Source of the DNA: Pseudomonadota bacterium
GTDB lineage: Bacteria; Myxococcota_A; Polyangia; Polyangiales; Polyangiaceae
Direction of reading: 5' to 3'
NCBI GenBank assembly: GCA_023431345.1
Contig: JAEYWK010000143.1
Coordinates: 1 to 31,327 of the forward strand
Length of the DNA: 31,327 nucleotides
Every line of letters begins with the position of its first letter. Within the stretch, counting starts at the first letter, position 1. Below the pieces are notes generated by a model. The model was not told the DNA's origin, did no database searches, and worked only from the letters and a program-made list of their open reading frames with translations. This document shows, one piece after another, positions 7,327-15,208 of this stretch. Position numbers and translations under genes: made by a program.

Positions 7327-9132
7327 ATGCCCGTTTCCGTCGAGCGCGTCGTGGCCATGGCGAGCGAGCTCCGCCAGGTTTGGTGCGCCGTCGGCGATAC
7401 GGAGCGCATGAATCGGGCGGTCGGGCTGGGCCCGCTGCAGGTGACCCCGCACGCCGACGCCTCGGCGTCTCGCTACGTCGTGCGCACCGCCTCGGGCGGC
7501 TTCGCGCTCGAATACGAGGAGCAGCCGTTCGAGTTCACCGAGCATCGCCATTTCCGCATCCACCGCTCGATGCGGCGGGGCGTGCTGCGCTCGATGACCA
7601 ACGAGTTTTGGCTGACCCCCTCCGCGAGCGGTGGCACGAGCGTGCGCTTCCGGCTGTCGGTCGAGCCGCGCTGGGCCATCCTCTCCCCCATCCTCAAGCT
7701 CCAGCTCGCGCGCTTCGCGAGGCGCATCGTGCGCGAGCTTTCGATCGTCGAAGCCGACGTGCGCCACGGCAAGGCGGCCTGCTTCCGCACGAGCCGCTCC
7801 GCCGTCGACGAGCTTTCCCTCGACCGCACGGCCCGAGCCCTCGACGCCGCGCTCCCGGACGAGCGTCGTGACCTCGGCGCTCGCCTCGTCGGCTACGTGC
7901 GGAGCGCGCCCGACGCCGACGTAGTGCGCATCCGTCCCTTCGAGCTGGCCGAGGAGCTCGGCAGCGACGAGCGAGAAACGCTGGCGGTTTGCCTGCAAGG
8001 CGTGAAATCGGGCCTGCTCGAGCTGCGCTGGGAGCTCGTGTGTCCCAGCTGCCGCACCGGCACTCAAAGCACCGAGGCGCTCTCGGACTTGCCCGCCGCC
8101 GGGCACTGCAACCTGTGCGATCTTTCGTTCGAGCTCGAGCTCGATCGCGCCGTGGAGGCCACGTTTCGTCCATCACGCTCGCTGCGCTCGCTCGCCGCCG
8201 GCCCCTATTGCATCGGCGGGCCGCGTCGAACGCCGCACGTCGTGACGCAAGCCGTGCTCGACCCTGGCGCTCGCCTGCAGCTTACGGCGCCGACGGAGCC
8301 CGGGCGCTATCGCTTGTTCTTGCGCGGGGGCGGCGCGCTGGCGCTGGAGATCACGCTCGGGGCGGCCGAGCAGCTCACGGTCACCGCGCAAAACGGCGCC
8401 TTGCGACCCGCTACCGCGAGCGTCGCGCCCAGCGCCACCCTCGCGATCGAGCACCATGGCTCGGGGCAAACCCACATCAAGCTCGAGCGCTTGCTGTACG
8501 CCTCGCGCGCCGCGACCGCGCACATCGTCAGCACCCTCCCCGAGTTTCGTCGCGATTTTTCCAGCGATTTGCTGCGCCCCGGCACCACCCTCCGCGTCGC
8601 CCGGGTGGCGCTGCTCTTCACCGACTTGACGGACTCGACCGCGCTCTACTCCCGCGTCGGCGACGCCAAGGCCTTCAAGGTCGTGCACGAGCACTTCGAC
8701 CTCTTGCTCGCCATCATCGCGGCGCACCGCGGCGCGGTGGTGAAGACCATCGGCGACGCCGTGATGGCCGCGTTCGTGGAAGAGCGGGACGCGATCGCGG
8801 CCGCCGTCGAGATGCTCGAACGGTTTCCGACGTTTCGTGACGGCGTGCCGGAGGCGCACCGCACTTTCTTGAAGGTCGGCGTGCACGCCGGCCCCTGCTA
8901 CGTCGTCACCGCCAACGGCATGCTCGACTACTTCGGGCAGACGGTGAACACCGCCGCCCGGCTGCAGGGGGCGGCCGGCGCGGGCGAGATCGTCTTGGCC
9001 GAGGGCGTCGCGGAAGAAGCGCTCGCCCTCGGCTGGCTCGGCAAACACCCGCTCGGCGAGCGCTTCGAGGCTTTACTCAAGGGGCTCGACGCGCCCGTCA
9101 AGGTCGTGCGCGTCGCCGTCGACCGGCCGTAG
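7327..9132 (+). CDS. Class III adenylate cyclase with DUF5939-like N-terminal domain
   Basis: 601 residues from ATG 7327 (an in-frame GTG lies at 7309; GAGG at 7319-7322 favours the ATG). Numbers here count from the GTG. The N-terminal 190 residues (VWCAVGDTERMNRAVGL, then LRSMTNEFWL) resemble the DUF5939/SRPBCC-like domain found ahead of cyclase domains. Residues 245-270 hold CPSC and CNLC, a Cys4 zinc-ribbon-like motif, and a beta-rich region follows. The catalytic domain begins near 432: metal-binding D439 (FTDLTDST) and D483 (TIGDAVMAAF), adenine-selecting K479 (VVKTIGD) and D540 (DYFGQTVN), and transition-state N547 and R551 (VNTAARL). The full set predicts cAMP production from ATP; one chain carries one catalytic domain, so a homodimer is expected. 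No membrane segment is seen, so it should be cytosolic. What the N-terminal domain senses is unknown. Confidence 0.92.
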   Translation: MPVSVERVVAMASELRQVWCAVGDTERMNRAVGLGPLQVTPHADASASRYVVRTASGGFALEYEEQPFEFTEHRHFRIHRSMRRGVLRSMTNEFWLTPSASGGTSVRFRLSVEPRWAILSPILKLQLARFARRIVRELSIVEADVRHGKAACFRTSRSAVDELSLDRTARALDAALPDERRDLGARLVGYVRSAPDADVVRIRPFELAEELGSDERETLAVCLQGVKSGLLELRWELVCPSCRTGTQSTEALSDLPAAGHCNLCDLSFELELDRAVEATFRPSRSLRSLAAGPYCIGGPRRTPHVVTQAVLDPGARLQLTAPTEPGRYRLFLRGGGALALEITLGAAEQLTVTAQNGALRPATASVAPSATLAIEHHGSGQTHIKLERLLYASRAATAHIVSTLPEFRRDFSSDLLRPGTTLRVARVALLFTDLTDSTALYSRVGDAKAFKVVHEHFDLLLAIIAAHRGAVVKTIGDAVMAAFVEERDAIAAAVEMLERFPTFRDGVPEAHRTFLKVGVHAGPCYVVTANGMLDYFGQTVNTAARLQGAAGAGEIVLAEGVAEEALALGWLGKHPLGERFEALLKGLDAPVKVVRVAVDRP

Positions 9133-9191
9133 CGCGAGCCTCGAGCCGATGGCCGCGGACGCGCCGCGGGCCGCGAGCCCCGACAAAAAAA

Positions 9192-9222
9192 CACCCCGGA
9201 TGCTCAGGATTCATCCGGGGTG
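9192..9222 (-). terminator. Intrinsic terminator of the hydrolase transcript
   Basis: A perfect 11-bp stem: CACCCCGGATG (9192-9202) and CATCCGGGGTG (9212-9222), loop of 9 nt. The adjoining run of A at 9185-9191 reads as seven T on the minus strand directly after the stem, the classic rho-independent signature. It lies about 87 nt past the stop of the hydrolase gene. On the plus strand there is no T-tract, so it is unlikely to serve the cyclase gene in the same way. Confidence 0.9.
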
Positions 9223-9308
9223 CCCACCATGCCATCGCGCGCTACCCCAAGATGAAAGCGCACGAGAGCAGGATGCGCCTCGAGCGAAACACGGTGAATG
9301 TTTCCAGA

Positions 9309-10082
9309 CTATTTCCCTAAGCTTTCGGCGAAGGACGCGACGCGCTCCTCGATCAGCGGCAAATCGAAGTCGAGCGTTGCGACGTGATACGAGTTTTCGA
9401 GCTCGAGCATCACGACGTTCGGGCTGCCGACGAGCGTCGGGATGGCCCTGGAGCTCGCGGGCGGCACGCTGTGATCGTCACGCGAGTACAGGACCAAGAG
9501 CGGGCACGTCACGTCTTTCAAGCGCGCGCGCAGCTCGGGTAGCGCCCGGAGCAGCGAGTTGCCGGCGCCAGCCGCGACCCAAGCGTACGCCTTCTCGTCG
9601 CCGCCCTTCTTGATGTCGTTCTTGCGCAGCCCCGCCGCGCTCGCGGGCGAGAGCGGCATCACCTTCTCGATGAGCGGCGCGAGCATCGCCATCGCCCTGC
9701 CGCGATCCAAGATCTGTGCGTTGATGGTGACCACCCCCGCGACGCTCTCGCGGCTGGCCACGTCGAGCACCAACGTGCCGCCCATCGATAGCCCCAAGAG
9801 CACCACGCGCTCCGTCCGCGCCCGGAGGCGACCGAGCGCGGCCGCGACCTCGGCACGAAAGTCGGAGTAGCGGAACGGCAAGAGGTCGCGCGGGGCCGTG
9901 CCGTGGCCTGGTAAGAGCGGCATTTCTACGGCAAAACCGCGCTCTGACAGCAGATCACACAGCGGCCGCAGCGACGCGGGGTTCCCGGTGAAGCCGTGCA
10001 CCAGCAAGATGCCGGTCTTGCCCCGCTCGCCGCGACCTTCACGCGAAACTGGCTCCGCGCCGGAGATGATGGCTGACGTCAA
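9309..10082 (-). CDS. Alpha/beta hydrolase, carboxylesterase/monoacylglycerol-lipase type
   Basis: 257 residues. The oxyanion region is GILLVHGFTGNPASLRPL; the nucleophile elbow GLSMGG places Ser99. The acid is Asp203 in YSRDDHSVPP and the base His233 in ENSYHVATLD. This order, the short lid and the S-Y-H-V-x-T-L-D ending match bacterial Est30-like carboxylesterases and monoacylglycerol lipases, which cleave esters of short to medium acyl chains in the cytosol. The physiological substrate is unknown. The start is TTG 10082, which overlaps the ruvB stop as TTGA, so translation is probably coupled to ruvB. A strong terminator follows downstream at 9192-9222. There is no signal peptide. Confidence 0.9.
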   Translation of the reverse strand: MTSAIISGAEPVSREGRGERGKTGILLVHGFTGNPASLRPLCDLLSERGFAVEMPLLPGHGTAPRDLLPFRYSDFRAEVAAALGRLRARTERVVLLGLSMGGTLVLDVASRESVAGVVTINAQILDRGRAMAMLAPLIEKVMPLSPASAAGLRKNDIKKGGDEKAYAWVAAGAGNSLLRALPELRARLKDVTCPLLVLYSRDDHSVPPASSRAIPTLVGSPNVVMLELENSYHVATLDFDLPLIEERVASFAESLGK

Positions 10083-11215
10083 AACAAGCTCCCCTGATTG
10101 CTGGTCCCACGGTTGGGCATGATCTCACCGAGGTGCTCGTAGGCCTTCTTGGTCGCCACGCGACCGCGCGGCGTGCGCCCCAGGTACCCTTGCTGGAGCA
10201 AGTAGGGCTCGTACACGTCCTCGATGGTGTCGCGCGGCTCCGCCAACGCCGCCGCGATCGTCTCGACGCCCACGGGCCCCCCGTCGTAGTGGTCGATCAG
10301 CACGCGCAGCAGCCGCCGATCCATCTCGTCGAGCCCGCCGTGATCGATACCCAAACGGTCGCACGCCAAGTCGACGATTTTGCGATCGATGACGCCCTCC
10401 CCTTCGACCTCCGCGAAATCGCGCACGCGCCGCACGAGGCGATTGGCGATGCGGGGAGTGCCGCGCGAGCGCTCGGCGAGGGCGCGCGCTCCGTCGCGAT
10501 CGCAGTCAATTTCCAGCAGCGTCGCGCTGCGCGCCACGATGCGCTCCAGATCGGCCACGGGATAGAAATCGAGGCGCAGCGTGACGCCGAAGCGCTCTTG
10601 CAGCGGCTTGGTGAGGAGGCCAGTGCGGGTCGTCGCGCCGACGAGCGTGAACGGCTTGATGTCGAGCTGAATGCTCTCGGCGTAGGCGCCGTCGCCCATC
10701 ATCACGTCGATGCGAAAGTCTTCTATGGCCGGATAGAGCGCTTCTTCCACCGTCGCGCTCAGGCGGTGAATTTCGTCGATGAACAAAATATCGGCGCGCG
10801 CGACGCGCGTCAGCATGCCCGTCAGCACGCCCTTGTGCTCCACCGCAGGGCCGCTCGTCACGAACAGCTCCACGCCCATCTCCTTGGCCAAGATGTGCGC
10901 CAGCGTGGTCTTGCCCAACCCCGGCGGGCCGCACAGCAAGATGTGGTCGAGCGGCTCTTTGCGCCGGCGCGCCGCCTCCACGTACACCTTCAGGTTCTGC
11001 TTGTGCTGCTCTTGCCCGACGAACTCGTCGAGGCTACCCGGTCGAAAAATCCGATCGAACTTGTCTTCTTCTCCGAAGACGCCCCCCGAAGCCAGGCGCG
11101 CGGCCATCGCCTCGCCATCGGGAGCAGCTTGCTTGGGAGTGCCTTTTTTCGCGGCCATGAACGCGGGGGACCGTATCACGGGCGCGGGTTCAGGGCTCGG
11201 CAGCGCCGCGAACAT
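10079..11215 (-). CDS. ruvB: Holliday junction branch-migration helicase RuvB
   Basis: 378 residues from the first in-frame ATG. ATG 11158 (MAAKKG) gives about 359 residues, closer to the family length, but neither start has a convincing ribosome site. RuvB is the hexameric AAA+ motor that drives branch migration of Holliday junctions with RuvA. Visible motifs: RPGSLDEFVGQ (about 58-68), Walker A GPPGLGKT (96-103), Walker B ILFIDEIHRL (about 143-152), sensor 1 LVGATTRTG, arginine finger region LQERFG (R208), and the C-terminal winged helix ending YLGRTPRGRVATKKAYEHLG. All are intact. Neither ruvA nor ruvC is adjacent; instead the gene sits between a PilT-like ATPase and a hydrolase whose start overlaps its stop. 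Confidence 0.97.
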   Translation of the reverse strand: MFAALPSPEPAPVIRSPAFMAAKKGTPKQAAPDGEAMAARLASGGVFGEEDKFDRIFRPGSLDEFVGQEQHKQNLKVYVEAARRRKEPLDHILLCGPPGLGKTTLAHILAKEMGVELFVTSGPAVEHKGVLTGMLTRVARADILFIDEIHRLSATVEEALYPAIEDFRIDVMMGDGAYAESIQLDIKPFTLVGATTRTGLLTKPLQERFGVTLRLDFYPVADLERIVARSATLLEIDCDRDGARALAERSRGTPRIANRLVRRVRDFAEVEGEGVIDRKIVDLACDRLGIDHGGLDEMDRRLLRVLIDHYDGGPVGVETIAAALAEPRDTIEDVYEPYLLQQGYLGRTPRGRVATKKAYEHLGEIMPNRGTSNQGSLF

Positions 11216-11274
11216 CGGATTCCGGGCAGGGACCCGGGCACGCGTGCGCGTTACCCGCTGACCGCTGACCCGCC

Positions 11275-12909
11275 TCAGCTCGCGGGAACGTCCACCTTGA
11301 TGCCCGCGCTCTGAAACATGCCAATCAGGTTTGCCTTGTCGTTCGCCTTCGCGAGCGCTTCTTCGGGCGCCACCACGCCGTCTTTGACGAGCTTGAACAG
11401 GCTGTCGTTCATCAGCGCCATGCCCTGCTTGCGGCCGGTTTGCATGATGCTGTTGATTTGAAAGACCTTCTTTTCACGGATCAAGTTGGCGATCGCGGGC
11501 ACGCCGAACATGACCTCGAGCGCCGCGACCCGACCCCCGCCGATCTTTCGGCACAGCATTTGCGCGATCACCCCCTTGAGGCTGTTCGCGAGCATGACGC
11601 GGATCTGCTCCTGCTGCTCGGGCGGGTACTGATCGATGATGCGGTCGATGGTGCTGGGCGCGGACGACGTGTGGAGCGTGCCGAAGACCAAGTGCCCCGT
11701 CTCCGCGGTCTCGAGCGCGATCGCGATCGTCTCCAGGTCGCGCATTTCACCGAGCAGCACGATGTCCGGATCTTCGCGCAGCGCCGCGCGGAGCGCCTTC
11801 TTGAAGGAGTCCGTGTGCTCGCCGACCTGGCGCTGGTTGACCAAGCACTTCTTGTTCGGATGCACGAACTCGACCGGATCCTCGATGGTGATGATGTGGT
11901 CCGAGCGGGTGCGGTTGATGTAGTCGACGAGGGCCGCCAGCGTGGTCGACTTTCCGGAGCCGGTCGGGCCAGTGACGAGCACCAAGCCTTTGGGCAAGTG
12001 GCACAAGCTGAGCAGCTCCTTGGGCAGGTTCAGGTCGTCCACCGTCAAGATCTTGCTCGGAATGACGCGCATCACCGCGCCCATCCCTCTCAAGTCGACG
12101 AACAGGTTGGCGCGAAAGCGGGCCTTGCCGGGCAGCTCGTAGGCGAAATCCGAGTCGTGCGTCTTCTCGAACTCTTCGCGGTTACGCGGGGGGAGGATCG
12201 GCATCAACATCCGCTGCACCTGCTCGCCGGTGAGGGTGTCGTAGCCTTCGACGAGGCGCATCTCGCCGTCGACGCGCATCATCGGCGGCGACAGCGTCGA
12301 GATGTGCAAGTCGGAGCCTTTTAGGTCGAGCAGGCGCTGCAGTAGTCGGTCGATGTTGGCGGTGGAGCCATCGGACAGCGCGTTGTCGTAGGCGAGCCGA
12401 GAAGACGCGATGGGCGGCTGCGTCGCGAGGGGCGCGCGCGGGATGTCGAAGGCGTCGTCGGTGTCGATGGCGATGTTTCCGCCGAAAACCGGCGCGGGCA
12501 TGGCCGGAAACGAGGGGGCGGCCGGCACCGGGATGGGCGCCGCGTGCGGCACGGGCGCCGCCGGGCGCGCCCCGCCGCGCTCCGCTTGCCTGGCGAGCGT
12601 CTCACAACGGTCGAGGAAGAACGAGGCGCTGGTGAGCCCGACCTTCACCTCGGCGACGGCGCGCACCGGTCCGCGCCCTTCGAGCTCGAAGTCCCACTCC
12701 GCGAAGCCGCTCGAGAGGTGCTGGCGTGCAGCCGGCGTCAAGATGGGCTGGAGGAGCGAGAGGATCTTCTCCTGCGTCTGCGGGTCGCCCTTCACCTCGC
12801 TCTCGCCTTGCGGCAGCACCACGATGGTGCGCCGGCCGGGGACGAGCCGCACCTCTTGGGCCCCCACCAACAAGGCGCGCTTCAACAGATCGGCGATCGG
12901 ATGAGTCAT
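11275..12909 (-). CDS. PilT/PilU-type type IV pilus ATPase with duplicated N-terminal domain
   Basis: 544 residues from ATG 12909 (GGAG about 10 nt upstream); an in-frame start at 13011 would add 34 unconvincing residues. Residues 185-544 are a full PilT-type motor: N-domain, Walker A GPTGSGKST (314-322), Asp box ITIEDPVEF (340-348), Walker B IVLLGEMRD (383-391), His box TGHLVFGTLH (404-413), and AIANLIRE (472-479), the retraction-ATPase signature AIRNLIRE with one change. Such hexamers power pilus retraction at the inner membrane. Unusually, residues 1-100 look like a second, diverged copy of the N-domain (compare ITHP-IADLLKRAL... PILTPAARQHL...WDFELEGRGPVRA with NIDRLLQRLL...PILPPRNREEF...DFAYELPGKARFRA). 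A Pro/Ala-rich linker of about 80 residues joins the two. Ordinary PilT is about 345-370 residues. No other pilus gene is in the window. Confidence 0.93.
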   Translation of the reverse strand: MTHPIADLLKRALLVGAQEVRLVPGRRTIVVLPQGESEVKGDPQTQEKILSLLQPILTPAARQHLSSGFAEWDFELEGRGPVRAVAEVKVGLTSASFFLDRCETLARQAERGGARPAAPVPHAAPIPVPAAPSFPAMPAPVFGGNIAIDTDDAFDIPRAPLATQPPIASSRLAYDNALSDGSTANIDRLLQRLLDLKGSDLHISTLSPPMMRVDGEMRLVEGYDTLTGEQVQRMLMPILPPRNREEFEKTHDSDFAYELPGKARFRANLFVDLRGMGAVMRVIPSKILTVDDLNLPKELLSLCHLPKGLVLVTGPTGSGKSTTLAALVDYINRTRSDHIITIEDPVEFVHPNKKCLVNQRQVGEHTDSFKKALRAALREDPDIVLLGEMRDLETIAIALETAETGHLVFGTLHTSSAPSTIDRIIDQYPPEQQEQIRVMLANSLKGVIAQMLCRKIGGGRVAALEVMFGVPAIANLIREKKVFQINSIMQTGRKQGMALMNDSLFKLVKDGVVAPEEALAKANDKANLIGMFQSAGIKVDVPAS

Positions 12910-13028
12910 GATGTTCCAGCTCCACTCACGAACGATCCGTGAGTATGGCAAAAACCGCCCGCCTTCGTAACGCCGATTTCGCCGGGCTCCCCCGCCGGCG
13001 CGCGCCAGCACGAGGAAAGGGCTAGAAC

Positions 13029-13051
13029 GCCGAGCAGCCGCGGCGCTCGGC
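13029..13051 (-). terminator. Hairpin just after the L,D-transpeptidase stop
   Basis: GCCGAGC (13029-13035) and GCTCGGC (13045-13051) form a 7-bp stem with a 9-nt loop a few bases beyond the stop codon at 13055. The minus-strand sequence after it (GTTCTAGCCCTTTCC) has only a weak T-rich stretch, so termination would be partial at best. It may separate the transpeptidase from the PilT-like gene. Confidence 0.4.
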
Positions 13052-13054
13052 CGC

Positions 13055-14659
13055 TCAGGGGCGGACGTGGACGACGGTGCCGCGCTCTTTGTTCAAGACA
13101 CCGTGCCAGGTGGCGGGAACGGAGGGGTCCGTCCACTCGAAGAGCCAGGCCGCATCTTTCGGGGCCAGGTTCACGCAGCCGTGGCTTCGCACCTTGCCGA
13201 ACTCGTCGTGCCAGTACGCCGCATGCAGCGCGTAGCCTTTGTGGAAATATTGAACGAACGGTACGTCGCGCAGGTTGTACGAGTCGCCCTTGTCTTCGTC
13301 GCCATCCATCGTCGACGCGACCTCCTTCTGGTAAACCATGAAGGTGCCGCGCGGCGTCGCCTCGGTTTCGTTCGGATCGCCGAGGCCGCCGCGACCGCTG
13401 CTGATCAAGGTGGCGTACACGGGGATCTTGCCGGAGTACGCGACCAGCGACTGCTGTTTGATCGAGATGTCGATCCACTTGCGATCACCGGTGGCAAAGC
13501 TCGGAAATGACTCGCGCGGCTCGATGCGACGCATGCTCGCCGCCACCACCCAGGTACCGTCGCGCGTCTCGAGGAAGCCGCCCGGCTTGCTCTGACCGGT
13601 GAGCTTCACGCCTTCACGATCGGCCAGCGGCGGCCCCGCCACGAACTGCCCGCTCTCCAGGCGCACGTAGCGCTGTCCGTAACGCTCTTTGCTGAACGCG
13701 ACCGGCAAGCCCTCGTTCGGGGCGATCTCGACGCCATGAAATTCACTCTCGCGCACGAGCTTGAGGCGATCGAGCGCGATCACGTCGAGCTCCGTGGTCA
13801 GGCCGAACAGGCGCTTTTCCCACTCGAAGCTGGTGGCGATGGCGAAGCCGCCGTCTCGCGCGGCCGCGCCAGCGTGCGACACGTAGCGGAGCGGCTGCTT
13901 CACCCCGTAAGGCTTGGGCAACTTGGCGCCGTTGCCGAGGAAATCAGGCGGGCCCGCGACGTCACCGAGGGTCGCGAGCAGGCCGGAAGCGCGGATCCGC
14001 TCGCGGAAGTTCGCGGCGCGCGTGCTGACGTCGCCTCCTTCGGACTCGTTCATTTGCGCGGCCGACGGCAGGCGAAAGTACAAGAGCGGCGGCGTGTCGC
14101 CCGAGAGCGCGTACGTGTACGGTAGCCCCTGGCCCCGCGTGGCTCGAACCTGCGACGCCACCACCACCAGCTGCGATAGGTCGGTGCTGGCGCCGAGACC
14201 GAGGCACACGAAGCCGCGCGGGTTCACGCGGTACCAGCCGCCTTCACAGCCGCTATTGACTATCTTGGGGCCGCGCGCGGCGACGATCGAGCCGAGCCTC
14301 AAGTAGCCGTAGCGCGTGCGGCTGCGCCCGGTGTCGGTATAGATCCAAGTGCGCCAGGCGATGCTGGCGACCTGGATCACGTCAGGTCCGTTCTCGTCGA
14401 ACGGCAAATTATCGAGCACCCCGCCCGGCTCTGCCGATGGCGCGCTGCTCTGCTTGTTGGAGGAGGGAGGGTGTGCGGTGGCCGAGGCGCTCGCGGGGGC
14501 CGGAGCGCCCACGACGCGACCCGCAGGCTCCGCGCTGGCCGCCGCCAGCGCGCCCGGCGGATCGACGCGCTTACTGCAGCCGCCGAGCAGTCCAACCGCG
14601 TGGCACAGCGCCACGAAGCCGAGCGGCGCGAAGCCGGTGGATGGCCGAGAAAGCTGCAT
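13055..14659 (-). CDS. L,D-transpeptidase (YkuD-fold) lipoprotein
   Basis: 534 residues. A lipoprotein signal ends in GLLGGC (Cys28), followed by a Ser/Ala/Pro-rich tether. A long middle region (about 95-380) has no family I recognise, although WRTWIYTDTGRSRTRYGYLRLGS and GWYRVNPRGFVCLG look like an SH3-like wall-binding module. The catalytic domain is C-terminal: ISIKQQSLVAYSGKIPVYATLISSG, TPRGTFMVYQKE, YALHAAYWHDEFGKVRSHGCVNL, with His479, His493 and catalytic Cys495. Such enzymes make 3-3 cross-links in peptidoglycan or attach proteins to it. The anchored, periplasmic placement fits. The first ATG is used; no strong ribosome site precedes it. Divergent from the Nudix gene across 71 bp. Confidence 0.93.
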   Translation of the reverse strand: MQLSRPSTGFAPLGFVALCHAVGLLGGCSKRVDPPGALAAASAEPAGRVVGAPAPASASATAHPPSSNKQSSAPSAEPGGVLDNLPFDENGPDVIQVASIAWRTWIYTDTGRSRTRYGYLRLGSIVAARGPKIVNSGCEGGWYRVNPRGFVCLGLGASTDLSQLVVVASQVRATRGQGLPYTYALSGDTPPLLYFRLPSAAQMNESEGGDVSTRAANFRERIRASGLLATLGDVAGPPDFLGNGAKLPKPYGVKQPLRYVSHAGAAARDGGFAIATSFEWEKRLFGLTTELDVIALDRLKLVRESEFHGVEIAPNEGLPVAFSKERYGQRYVRLESGQFVAGPPLADREGVKLTGQSKPGGFLETRDGTWVVAASMRRIEPRESFPSFATGDRKWIDISIKQQSLVAYSGKIPVYATLISSGRGGLGDPNETEATPRGTFMVYQKEVASTMDGDEDKGDSYNLRDVPFVQYFHKGYALHAAYWHDEFGKVRSHGCVNLAPKDAAWLFEWTDPSVPATWHGVLNKERGTVVHVRP

Positions 14660-14730
14660 GCGGTCGGGCCCGAGGGTCGGAGCGGGCGGATCCGTAACAC
14701 AGCTCCGGCAGATCCGGGCATGCTCGGGTC

Positions 14731-15195
14731 GTGCAAATTCCGGCTGGTGCTTGGAAGATCGTGAAGGAGGTAGCTCGCCACCTGCTGCGGCGCCCGGTCG
14801 TCGGCATCGCCGTCGCGGGCCAGACGAGCGACGGGCGTTTCCTTTTGATCCGGCGTGGCGATTCGGGGAAGTGGGCGCTGCCCGGCGGTACCCTCGAGTG
14901 GGGCGAGCGCATGCGCGACGCCATCAGCCGCGAGGTCGAGGAAGAGACGGGCGCGCGGGTGCTCGAGCTGGGAGAGCTGCTCGGTGTCTACTCGGCTCCC
15001 GAGCGTGACCCGCGGTTCCACGCCGTGACCGTCGTCGTCGGCGCACGGGTGACCGAGCCCGACGGCTCACGCGTCAATCCGGTGGAGATCACGGAGGTGC
15101 GCCTCTTCGGCGCCGACGAGCTGCCGAGTGACACCTCGCATGGGATGGCCGACATGATCCAGAACGCGGTCTCGAAAAAGAGCTACTGGGAATGA
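14731..15195 (+). CDS. Nudix hydrolase
   Basis: 154 residues from GTG 14731. The Nudix box is exact: G53-x5-E59-x7-R67-E68-V-E-E71-E72-T-G74 (GGTLEWGERMRDAIS-REVEEETGA), whose glutamates bind the catalytic metal. The preceding FLLIRRGDSGKWALPGG is the typical strand into the box. The family cleaves nucleoside diphosphates linked to another group, such as dNTPs, ADP-ribose or NADH; the substrate cannot be deduced. A basic helix (KIVKEVARHLLRR) leads the domain. The next gene follows after 13 bp in the same direction. Confidence 0.93.
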   Translation: MQIPAGAWKIVKEVARHLLRRPVVGIAVAGQTSDGRFLLIRRGDSGKWALPGGTLEWGERMRDAISREVEEETGARVLELGELLGVYSAPERDPRFHAVTVVVGARVTEPDGSRVNPVEITEVRLFGADELPSDTSHGMADMIQNAVSKKSYWE

Positions 15196-15208
15196 TAGCC
15201 TCGGCGTC

